Origin: Blastobasis lacticolella
Taxonomy: Eukaryota > Arthropoda > Insecta > Lepidoptera > Blastobasidae
Direction: 5' to 3'
DNA length: 64,000 nucleotides
Assembly: GCA_905147135.1 (NCBI GenBank)
Contig: LR990056.1
Coordinates: forward strand, 5,900,001 to 5,964,000
In this document: positions 25,801-36,300 of the stretch, piece by piece
How the letters are laid out: each line of letters starts with the position of its first letter
Position numbering within the stretch: position 1 is the stretch's first letter
Position numbers and translations under genes: made by a program
Notes under the pieces: model-generated
The model's input: only the letters and a program-made list of their open reading frames with translations
Databases searched by the model: none
What the model was told of the DNA's origin: nothing

Positions 25801-26118
25801 TTCCCAACGCGGTCGTTGCGTATGAGTACATAACCAGGGAGACCGTACGAGGTGGAGGGAAGTGTTGGCTTGAACCAAGTCTCAGAAATGAGAATCGCCT
25901 GTACGGGAACAGAGGAGAAAGCCTCAAGTAACTCCGAATAATGCTGTGGTAAACTTTGGGCATTCAAGTGACAAACATTGAACAAATTATTATTACTAAA
26001 AATATTTCGTAAAGACACCGACAAATTGTCGTCAATGGAAAGATAAGAAACATTGGGAGACGATATCCAAATAAAATAAAATAAATATACCTCTTGAACG
26101 ATCCCATGTCCAAAGGTG
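22815..26118 (-). mobile_element. CR1-like non-LTR retrotransposon, near full length
   Basis: A minus-strand LINE whose 3' end (low coordinates) carries a (TTTA)n run at 22815-22842, i.e. a (TAAA)n tail. The 3' UTR is 22843-23182, and ORF2 with endonuclease and reverse transcriptase follows. At its 5' side (about 26070-26118) the sequence matches the 3' end of a different LINE family seen at 46590-47300, so it is joined to or inserted in another element. It is 5'-truncated at or just before the endonuclease. Confidence 0.8.
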
Positions 26119-26138
26119 CCTAAAAGTTTACTTCGCAA
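23183..26138 (-). CDS. LINE ORF2: APE endonuclease + reverse transcriptase (frameshifted near its end)
   Basis: The open frame runs 26138 to 23397 and begins at a non-ATG codon. Its first ~25 residues are read-through of a different LINE's 3' end. The endonuclease domain starts at 'FNVCHLNAQSLP' with 'ILISETWF' and the 'GDFNTDL' motif. The reverse transcriptase follows: 'HFRPISILPYLSK', 'QSGFRPGHSTATALL', 'LIDFSNAFNNVDH', 'GVPQGGILSPLLF' and the catalytic 'HLYADDLQIYA'. A one-base frameshift near 23440 moves the conserved C-terminal region (ending 'HNHFLNTP' with TAG at 23183-23185) into another frame. A relative with this part intact lies at 48834-49214. Domain order and motif style point to the CR1/Daphne-like group; exact clade is not settled. 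Only one coding lesion is visible, so the copy looks young. Confidence 0.8.
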
Positions 26139-26159
26139 AATGTCAACTTCCCCTTAAGG

Positions 26160-27418
26160 AGAACCAGCCAAACGGAATAATTGAACTTTGGACTTTAGCT
26201 CGCCTTTGCACCAGAACTAAATCAAGTCGTGTAAATTTTTCTAAGGGAAAGAATTAACATACTTGTCTAGTCAATGTTAAAAACTCGGATTATTTTATTA
26301 ACAAGTAGGTGTAAGTAGTACACAAACAAATAACCCCGACTGCTGTTTGTTGATTATTATAAGTTGTACATATTTTTGAAATCGCCTTTTGAAGCCCTTT
26401 ATTTAAATACCCGATTGCTTTAAGAGAAAAAATATTTTCGAAAGTGACTATACGGGTTATAAAATCCGCCATTTCGAATTTTTTGTCCCGGTGTCACTCC
26501 TATATCTGCCTCTAACAACAAATCATATGTTAAAATCCACGGAGTCGTTAGGGCTGTCGCCCGTGTCAAAGCAATAGACAAACATACCTACATATACACT
26601 CGAAAAACATAACCCTCCCCCAGTCGCAGTCAGGTAAAAAAGCGTAGTTGCTAATATAAACAAACAAGCAATATCAACACCTAAACGGCTTAAAACTGTA
26701 GCCATAGTTTGATCCCCTTGGTCAGAAATACCTAATCAAGTAATATTCTCTGTGGCTCTAAGTAATAAACTACCATAGCAACAGAATTACAACGGTAATG
26801 AATCAGCGCAACTGCGAAACCTCAGCAGCTGTATCAAATTACGAGGTTATAATATAATTTGAGGGAGCCACTGTATACCGTGGAGATTAGCTTCAGCGAT
26901 ACGGATTCCTAATTGGCTTTATTTGGCGTAGATTAATTCGTTTCTAGTTATATAAGACGTGGTGGCCATATAATAGGATCGAATCTCCCTTGAAAGGTAT
27001 TATGACAAGATAATTTTTTATTGAAGAATGTTCAGATTTTAGGTACAAGTAGACCCTACTTTGATTTGGGGCGTAATCCCCCTCAAAAAGGTATTTACAA
27101 GATAATTTTTTATTGTACCTACACGTAGACCGGGCTATTTTGATTTGGGTAACGTTTACCAATTTTACTCTATTGCATTCTAACTTAGAGGAAAAATAGC
27201 TGATTTTTCACATCGTATAATCTAGCAACAGGACGTCCTACTGCAATTGCCCAAATGAAGCGGAATAAAGAGTTATGAAGTCAGTCAATATAATAAAAAC
27301 GGCAGCGGCATTTATCGCTGAGCGTGAAAAGCATCAAATTCATTGAACTATGTCTACTACTTTCATTCTATGTATAAATAATCGGTAAACGAAAATTTCG
27401 TTTAGGAACCATGTCCCT
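26160..27418. other. Intergenic, nothing recognised
   Basis: Short frames only (26290-26472, 26523-26705, 26944-27162). None has a family signature. Two 'caagataattttttattg' stretches at 27006 and 27099 form a ~90-base tandem-like duplication. Confidence 0.5.
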
Positions 27419-27970
27419 AGGGAATGCAATCCCGCAACATAATTTCAATATAGGTATTTGCGGGACTGAACCATCATATTCCCGCTGGATCCAGGTATTT
27501 GCGGGATCCCGCAGGGTGGACTTAGAAGACCCCAGAAATCAATTGTAATAAAGACCTTATAGACCTCGTTTTCATGGTTTTAATTTTCACCTAAATTATA
27601 CAAGGTTTTTGGTACATTTAAAATGGTTGTTTAGTATTTTTAGACATAAAGATTAAGAGATCAACATATATTTGAATAAGCATCGTAAGCAAATTTAACA
27701 TTATTTTGGAAATAACAAGCATAACTATCAAACCACTCACATATTTTTAAGCATCTCATCGCTTTGTGTTCATCGCATCGCTTAGCCAGCGCCCAGCCAG
27801 CCAGACCACGACCCACGAGCCGCCCCGCGCAGTTTCACGTATAAACCATGCTTCCCTGTAATCTCGCCAGCCTAGCGGGATCCCGCAATTTTCGACCGGG
27901 ATTAGTCCCGCAAAATGTATGCGGGATCCCGATATTTCGGGATCCCGATATTCCGGTATTGCATTCCCTT
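27419..27970. mobile_element. 0.55-kb TIR element with repeated 'gggatcccg' motifs
   Basis: Inverted ends share GGGAATGCAATnCCG (27420 onward; reverse complement of 27955-27969). Both subterminal regions are dense in 'gcgggatcccg' palindromes. It is non-autonomous, perhaps hAT-like by TIR style, but no target duplication was found. The interior includes a GC-rich part at 27780-27840. Confidence 0.55.
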
Positions 27971-27999
27971 CTTCCCCATATAGAATTCCGCGCCACGCC

Positions 28000-28210
28000 G
28001 AGTTACCACAGCGCGCCGCCGCCGCCGGGTCCTTGACAAATTCGCGCCGACTTCAAAATTTTATTAAAATTCGCGCGAGAATTTCGTTTTTTCGTATTCA
28101 TCATAATACCTAGCAACTTTCCACACATTGTTGCCTAGCAACCTACTAAGTCCAGCAAGTCCCAAGTATAAAGACGGCGTCACCGACTCGCTGACATAGA
28201 GTGCCTATAA
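28000..28210. promoter_or_regulatory. GC-rich stretch with X-box-like motif
   Basis: A CpG-rich stretch is followed at 28130-28142 by GTTGCCTAGCAAC, an inverted-repeat motif resembling RFX-factor X-boxes. No coding exon was found nearby on either strand, so the assignment is speculative. Confidence 0.2.
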
Positions 28211-29974
28211 TACTCCAAAACTTGTTACACTTCTGTAACCATGCACCTATAAACGAGATGCTCTCTAAGATTGATCGGAGTGACATTAAAATGTATGCCG
28301 AACAGTGGAACATTATTTAGAAGACTTAGTAAAGCTTCTTAAACCTTTCTAGAAGCCGTGGGAATGTTTTCTACGCAAAAGGCGCCGTCTCTAAATTTGG
28401 GGCTCATTTTCGCCAAGCACGCCTAGTGAAAGAGTTTTTTTTTCTGTTGCTAGGTTAGTCTTGACTAGGAAATTCCGAAAAACTGAATAAAATCATTTTC
28501 ATTCACAACTAGTTTAATTGAAGTACTAATTTGATTGCAAGAACTTTTATTCTAACCACATAATCACAAGTTAACAAAACGATCCCACTCCGAGTACGTT
28601 TACCAGCGCGCCGCCGCCGACCATCTTGACCGCGGCGCAATCTCTAGTCCCATATGATGCGTCCACCGTCCAGGTCTCTGATCACGCTGCGAATGTACCG
28701 TTCTGTAACGGATGCAACTGGATTTACCTGGACGCACCCAGAGAATCCAGGATAACTCACACAAAACGCTCGCTATGTAGAGCTTGTAGACTATCATCTC
28801 ACAGTCAATGTCTACTCGTATGTTTAGACTGTGTAGTTCATAACCTAATTTTCCTGTTTTATTAAGGATAAAAGGTGGATACTCTACCTTCAAAAATAAT
28901 TAAATTGAATGGATTGTCACAGGTAACAAAAACTACAGCTATGCTTTAATGAATATCTCTAATGGTCTTATGATAATTACCTACTCAATAAAGTTAATAA
29001 ATTGTGTCAACTGCGTAGATCGATTACTTTGTCGTGGACCTTATTCGTAGATAGATTGTGCGTATACGCATACAATCTTTATGACATTTTTAATATTTTG
29101 ACATGCGATATTTTAACATTTATTTGAATAATTATTTTCTATTAAGTAATAGGTACAATCGGATCAACTTTACAACTTTCTGTAATACGTTTGTGACCTG
29201 TAGCAATGCTACCAATAAAGTAACTGTATCTGAATTTTATTTTACTTTACTTGTATATCTTGGAAACATGCAAACTTATTTTGACCCACTTCCCGGTGTC
29301 CTATAGCTCAACCTATGTAACTCTGATGACAATGCATTAATATGGTATCACGGAACTGGTCTGATGGTGATGACGAAAGGTCGTTAAGGCCAGGAATCGC
29401 GCCTAAATCGCGCAGCGTATCGGATATTTGCGCGGATGACAACGCGGTGACTAAGCGGGCGGATCGCGATAACCGAGCGGACGCAATGCAAGCGATGCGC
29501 ATTTGTTAACAAATAATAAAACAAGCTTTCTGTCCAAACCAAATTGCATAAACATTTGGGACAAATCGCGCAGAAATCGCGTAATTTCTAAGACTCCTCT
29601 AAGACTTCGAGTAGACTGTTTCCTAGGTTTTGTGTCTAACTGAAGTCTGTCAACTATAGTCATGTATTACATACAATTATGAAATCATTGGAATAGGTTT
29701 ATCTAAAACCCTGACATGTTCTTTTTTATTTGTGCAATAAATGGACAATGAACAATCTGATGCCGAATTTTAATGTTTATATTCTTCATATTAGGTACTT
29801 AGGCATGGAATACGAGTAGGTATATTGACGTCAGCAGACTGACTTACAACCGCTAAGCTTTAAAGTGACTGTGCTTTAGTCCCTTAAGTACTCGTACATC
29901 CTAAAAGGAGAAAAACATTTTCCCTAAAAGCGGACTACGTCAATTTTCTTTTTATTCTACGTAGTGACAAATAT
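28211..29974. other. Intergenic, nothing recognised
   Basis: Includes a CpG-rich patch (28600-28640) and 'atcgcg'-rich DNA at 29390-29585. No supported gene. Confidence 0.5.
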
Positions 29975-30125
29975 TACAGTAAGCGGTAACTGTCGCCCAT
30001 AATTGGTTGCCCATGCATTTAGGCAACAAAAATACAGAACCGAAGGTGCGTTGCCACTGCGAGGACTAAGATGAAATGCATCATGCCTGTAATTGCGCTG
30101 GCTACGTTATTCAAACGTTTCGTAC
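29975..30125. repeat. Interspersed repeat family E, copy 1
   Basis: Shares 'agcggtaactgtcgcccata' and 'atgcctgtaattgcgctggc' with 54020-54180; a diverged scrap is at 39225-39300. It is non-coding. Confidence 0.6.
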
Positions 30126-30759
30126 AATTCGTACGTTATTATTAGTGGTAGGTACTCACCCACACGTACTCCTCAGGCTTGACCAGAGTCCTACCACTGA
30201 TAAATAATGTTGAGACCTTACTTTTATTCTCTACCTATGAGAAAAATGTGGTTGCCAAAGTGGCCGGAGGGGTTTTTCATGTGTCTATTTGATATGAACA
30301 AATATTTAGAAAGTACATTAGGTATTTCATATATTTTTAAAGTGCTTCAGAGCGGGATGTCAGTGCGTTGTTCTCTTTTTCCGTTAGGTACCTATTTGTG
30401 TTAATGATTTTAAGCGAAAACTTGACTAAAAATGAGACATTGATTACCTATCTTTAATAGTTAGTATTAAAGTTTTATACCGCAAGTAGATATGAAAAAT
30501 TAGTCACATTATTAAACGGTTATATGGTTTCCCTTTATCGGTAAAAATGGACAGAAAAGTCAAGGTAAGTTAGGAAAATAAAATTGAATGTCAGCAGCAG
30601 AGTAATTTCCTACTGCATAACCAATTCACCCAACCAAGTGTCTTAGTACCTTCTAACTTTAGACATACATAACCGTTATCGCTGGCAACATTGATAAACT
30701 GGTAATTTGTAACAATAATTTGTAAATGGAACTTGTGCTCACGTTAGCTGCTCAGTGCT

Positions 30760-31080
30760 GGCTGGTGAATCTCTACCGTCGTCCCTCTGCACCGCCTCAT
30801 CTTGCTCAATCATGCAACACAATATTCGTGAAACGACGCACTAGGGACACTGTAATCGTAGTAGAATGCTCTCAATGTGCACTATAACATTTTAGACACA
30901 ACACTGGCTTGTATTTCTGTTCGTAAACAGCGTACTATACGGCTCCCGGTGGCTTTAAAAGGACGCGAGACGCGCTCGCCGTGCCGTCGCCATGATGGAT
31001 TGCGGGGTCGGTTCGCGCGCGCGCCAAATTTTCCAAGGTGTTGCCAGTGACGGGGATACTGCCTGGAAGCGCGTGAAAAG
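30760..31080 (+). promoter_or_regulatory. CpG-rich promoter-like island
   Basis: A strong local rise in GC and CpG, with a TTTAAAAG TATA-like element near 30955 and 'cgcgcgcgcgcc' at 31014-31025. An ATG at 30991 opens only a 40-codon frame. It could be the 5' end of a non-coding transcript or of a gene whose other exons I cannot recognise. Confidence 0.3.
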
Positions 31081-32991
31081 TTTAAATTTTTTTGGAAAGT
31101 CTGTAGTTGATTAAAATTATTGTTTTATTAACTGGTTTGTGACGTATTGTAGTATAAATGTTTTGTTGTGGATAGAAAAAATATTTCTAACTACATAGAA
31201 GTGTAAATACCTACTACACTATTTCAAACACCATTTTGATCCTGTTACTGCGTCTACATCTAAAGGTATAAATTAAAATCGTGTATAAAAAAGAGTCACT
31301 TGAGTTTCAAGTCTGTTCTTAAGCCTTGATTTGGCAATTTTATCATTTTAAGTGTTGTTGAAAATTAAAGAAATTCATTGTAAAACTAGCTACTTATACG
31401 CACCTACAGGTTTCTTAATTGAAGACATGGTTTTCTAGTACAACGGTGGCGGCATGTAGCGTATAGGTAGGTACTTTGTGTTGATTTGAATGTAAAACCA
31501 ATTTTCATAAAATAGGTACATTGTGTCTTTTTATATTTAACGCATACGAGTTTGGTCCTTTTTATAGCGATTTGTTACATTTTTTTGTAAAGTTTCAAAA
31601 AGGACGTTAAAAAGGAAATAAGGCTGCGGTTATACAATAACGAAGAAATCATAATATTACTTTATTTTAATAATTTATTTAAGGATATTTTTTTACTATG
31701 GTGTACCCAACTCATTATTTAATAAAATCATTAAAATTAGAAACAAATCATGTAAAGAAAGAATTACAATTAGAGGGAATTTACTCTTGTTTTTAAATAT
31801 TTTTTTTAAATCGCTTCTTTTTACTCCTATAGATTGTTTAGGACGCGGCCCTTGCCGTTCCACTTTGTAACCATTTTGTGACAAACTTCTTGTTTGTAAC
31901 GCATTTCCTTATTGTTTCTTTTTAGTGATTAGTACAAAAAAAAATTATTTTGATTTGACCTAACAATAATTTATTATAGCGCGGATTCCTAAAGATTGGT
32001 GTGAAAGAGCGACATTTTATTTTGTTTCCTAGTAAACGTTTCAGAGATATCACTCATGGCTACTAAGTGATGGCACTGCTGTGTAAAACTGGTATAGCAG
32101 AATATTTTCTCCAAAGTAAAATTTCATATTAAAAAAAAATTGGGGTGATCAATCCCTAGCTCTGACCACCCCATCGCGCATGCGCAGTCGCGTTCTACTG
32201 CAATACGACGCGAATGTCTTCGCTTATTTATTCCATGTGTAGGTATCCATCTACAAGGTACTCGGCGCGTGCTGGAACCATCGTGTGCAATGGGACTGTC
32301 ATTAGTCATTACATTACTCATAGTATTCTGGCCCAATTCTCGAAAGTAAGAATTTTGCAATTCATATATGATATCAAGGATCGCACCACGTATGTACGAA
32401 GCTTTGAAAGTATAAGTAGCTATTATAGTGATATGTGTACACTTTCTTTGTCTATAAAACGTAGTATTTATGCCTGTATTTGACTTATTGTTGGGTTCTT
32501 ACGATAGTGGTTCTGTAGTAAGCTAAAAAATAGAGAATGCATCATATTCTCGTTCACTTATAAATCGTCGTGGTAGGCAAATTTAAAAATAAATAATAAA
32601 GTACTTAAATACTAAATCAATCGAGAAAATTACCATCTAGGTGGGTAATGAAATATATAGTCAATACTTTTTTCAAAAAAGTCAATACTTTTTTTCATTT
32701 TCTTTCCAAGTCGCTAGACTCTTGATAGAGTGGTTGTGATATATAATTTTTTCGACTTTTGTGGAATTAGTATTAAAATTTCAAAGGAAGTTTATTATAT
32801 TAGTGTGATATTACGGTATTATTGTTTTGACTATCTCAGTAGGTACATACCTTTGTATTTTAAGGTTATTAATAAAATATGTAACTTTTTAAAAATATAT
32901 GAAACAAAACTAAACATCTAGTGAAATACTTTTTAAATTCAACCTGGCTGTTCTTTCGAAATTCATTATATAAATAAATAAATAAATAAAT
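31081..32991. other. Intergenic, nothing recognised
   Basis: AT-rich; short unsupported frames only. An (AAAT)n run at 32971-32992 adjoins the next SINE. Confidence 0.55.
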
Positions 32992-33250
32992 ATTCGTGGA
33001 CAAATTCACACAGTGCCATCTAGCCCCAAACTAAGCAAAGCTTGTACTATGGGTGCTAGATAACTGATATACTACTTAAAATACTTTTTTTTTTTTTTTT
33101 TTAAAATACATACTTATTATACATAGAACACCCAGACCCGTAACAGAAATTAAAATTCATCATTTCAATTTCTGCCCGGCCGGGAATCGAACCCGGGACC
33201 TCTTGCGTGGCAGACCGGCATGTTGACCATTGAACCACTCAGGTCGTCAA
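32992..33250 (-). repeat. tRNA-derived SINE, copy 3
   Basis: Full-length copy with intact B box (GGGTTCGATTCCC, reverse complement near 33181-33195), A box, body and (ATTT)n tail against the run at 32971-32992. It lies just beyond the 3' end of the protease gene. Confidence 0.85.
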
Positions 33251-33339
33251 ATATTAATATAATATATTAATTTAGACTAAAACAAGATTAAATATTTTTT
33301 ATTAAAAGACCCAAAAAATGAAATTAGTCATGTAGAACA

Positions 33340-33345
33340 TTTATT
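33340..33345 (-). terminator. Poly(A) signal of the protease gene
   Basis: AATAAA on the minus strand, 24 bases past the TAG stop at 33369-33371. Confidence 0.6.
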
Positions 33346-33368
33346 TAAACTCGCTGTTTTTTAGTTAT

Positions 33369-36300
33369 CTACACTCTCCTCCAGTAACGGTCCATGAACC
33401 TAGCAATGAAGTTTTCTTCTGAGCCTTGATCACCTTCTTCAGGACTTTCAGGAACCTCAGGGACTTCAGGAACCTCCTCCGAAGTTTCAGGCACCTCAGT
33501 AACTTCAGGAACCTCTTCTGAACTTTCAGGAACCTCCTCCGAAGTTTCAGGCACCTCAGTAACTTCAGGAACCTCTTCTGAACTTTCAGGAACCTCAGGA
33601 GCTTCAGGACTCTCCTCTGAACTTTCAGGAACCTCAGGGGCTTCTGGACTTTCCTCTGAACTTTCAGGGACCTCGGGGGCTTCAGGACTCTCTTCAGAAC
33701 TTTCAGGAACCTCAGGAACCTCAGGACTCTCCTCCGAACTTTCAGGAACCTCAGGAGCTTCAGGACTCTCCTCTGAACTTTCAGGAACCTCAGGGACTTC
33801 TGGACTTTCTTCCGAACTTTCAGGAACCTCAGGGACTTCTGGACTTTCTTCCGAACTTTCAGGAACCTCAGGGCTCTCTTCAGACGATGATGGCTCCTGA
33901 GAGGATTCTTGAGAACTAGAGGATTGCTCAGAGGATTGTTCAGAGGACTCAGACGATTCTGCCGCGTCCCAGTCGAAGTTAATGCCGGTTACCTCAAGAT
34001 ACCAGTCATGGTAGTGGGCCGGACGGCAGAAACCTGAAACACACAATGTAAATCAGTAACATAATTCTAACAATGTTATTTACAGATTTTCCCGAAATGA
34101 ATTCCCCATATTGTCTGATGGTAAATTTATTTATTTACTTATTCAAAAACTTTATTGCACTAACAATAGTACAATTAGGGGACTTATAGCCATCAAGGCT
34201 TAATCTACCAGTCAACCAGTAGGCCATGCGGAAAGTGAGTGAGTAGGTGCCAAAAGCGGAACAGCGAGCAAGTATACTTATTTAACTAAATAGCAAATAC
34301 AATAAGATGTGGTAATAAAATAATATATTATATACCATATCCCTACAATAAATACAATACGATATAAATAATATACCTATCATAAATACTATAGATACAT
34401 GTACTATATCAACACATACTCGTGTACTATTTATTGTTAGGTCTTTTATCTATAAAGAATTTCTTTACTAGCTCTCTCTCTCTCTCTTTACTAAATCTCT
34501 TAACGTAAAACAAACTTTATGTATGTATGTGATCTCTTACCAGCGGGGAAGTCGGTGTGGCAGCCGGTTGAGGAGACGAATGAGGAGATGCCCACTTGGG
34601 ACAGCCCCCCATCAATGTCAATCACGGTCAAGGGACCACCGCTGTCACCCTGTTGACAAAAAATCGCATCAATCGCATCATCTCGACGATAGGTGTCCTA
34701 AAAGGTGACTATTCATCGAACTATAATCTGCAACCTGCTCGCCAAGCGAGATTATGCCCAAGTCCTTCACTAATGTGGAACATGCTCAAATCTACCAGTG
34801 AGAGTAGAAACTCGTAAACAAATAATAATATTAGTTCAACCTTTATAATGCGTACGTCTGAGAAATGGAGCGCGTTGCCTGCGAGTGTCTGCCCTGATCA
34901 TTATCTAGACGTCTTCAGGCGAGAGTGAATGGCTGTTCCTAGACAGGCATGCTTCATTATCGGTAGCATCGTCACTTACCACCAGGTGAGATGGCGGTCA
35001 AATGCCTGGATAGTCTAAATAATAAATGAAAGCAACTATTCCACCGCTACTCAAATACTAAATAGAAACCCTCATGAACGTACCTGGCAAGTAGATTGGC
35101 TAGTGACGTTGTATCCGCTAGCGCAGATGGTGGAGTCCTGGATGATATTGGAGCCGCTGTAGGCGAGGAAGCAGGCCCAGTTGGACACACCCGACAAGTA
35201 TACCCATTGCAGGTTCTCAGGAGATTCACCTAGAAGAGTGTTTATAAAATAAGACAAGTTAACCATAGAATTTTGTGTGTTCCTGGTGCAAAGTTCGATC
35301 CACCTAGTAGCCGCCCACAAGGTGGATCGACGATCTGGTACAGATCGCAGGTACAAGCTGGATGCGGAAGGCACAATACCGGCCTTTGTAGAGAGTTCTA
35401 GGGGAGGCCTATGCTCAACAGTGGGCGTCTTCCGGACAGATAAGCCACTTTAATTTCACCTTTAGAGCCTTATTTTTGAAGAATTAGTAGGTTCTTTACG
35501 CTTTACAGTCCCTTGGAGGAGCTAAAATGAAAAATGTGCAAATTTAGCGACCCGCCCCGGCTGCACATGGGTTTTATCAAGGTTCCGCTATTATAATATG
35601 GATGCATACATATAAACCTTCCGTAAGAAATTCTCTAACTGATGGTGAAAACCTCATTGTAATCTGTTGCGTGGTATAGAAGGACTCAACGGATATACAA
35701 ACATACAGGATTCCCAAATCCTGGACTACTGGAGAGAGATCTCTACACCATACTTCAAAAGGGATCTTTACGCATATATTCCGAATTTTTGAATACAGAG
35801 TCAATGTTTGCTTCTGCAAGGATACACATACCGTTGGTCCAAGTGCGGCCCCATCCGCTGGCCACCAGTCGGTCTCCGGCGTAGTTGCGGTCCTGGTCGA
35901 CCGAGCGCGCAATTCTGATCGGCTGGACGCGCTCTTCGGATACAAAATAAACACTTTTATTTATTTATTTCACACTTTATTGCACACAATAAAACATATA
36001 GAGAAATATCATACATGTAAACGACACAACAGGCCGGCCTTCTCTCAATTATTAAAAGCAAATGATATAATCAACTTCGGTCGAAGGAACTGGATGTACC
36101 TATGGTGAAAAGAGCATCTGCTCCCATATAATATAGGTAACGACTCTACTTTTATGAACAACAAACTGTGCTCTGTCTCTCATACGTATCATTCGTCGAC
36201 GTGGGGGGTCCACCCCTATGGGGTCATGGGGTCATATAAGTATCTATAGCTACTAATACGGTAAGGCGCTATCCTGATTTATTGGCAACGGTGGTACGAC

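Noticed and set aside
28600..28893. Short genes on both strands of a CpG-rich patch
   Set aside because: Overlapping frames in GC-rich DNA with no splice sites or family motifs.
30991..31113. First coding exon beginning MMDCGVGSRAR
   Set aside because: Only 40 codons, no convincing downstream partner exon; kept only as a possible promoter island.
33181..33245. Functional tRNA gene
   Set aside because: The tRNA-like boxes belong to SINE heads present in five or more copies with a shared non-tRNA body; no complete cloverleaf.
35577..35954. Stand-alone 125-codon minus-strand gene
   Set aside because: It includes protease exon 5 (35832-35933) read out of the true frame together with intron sequence.
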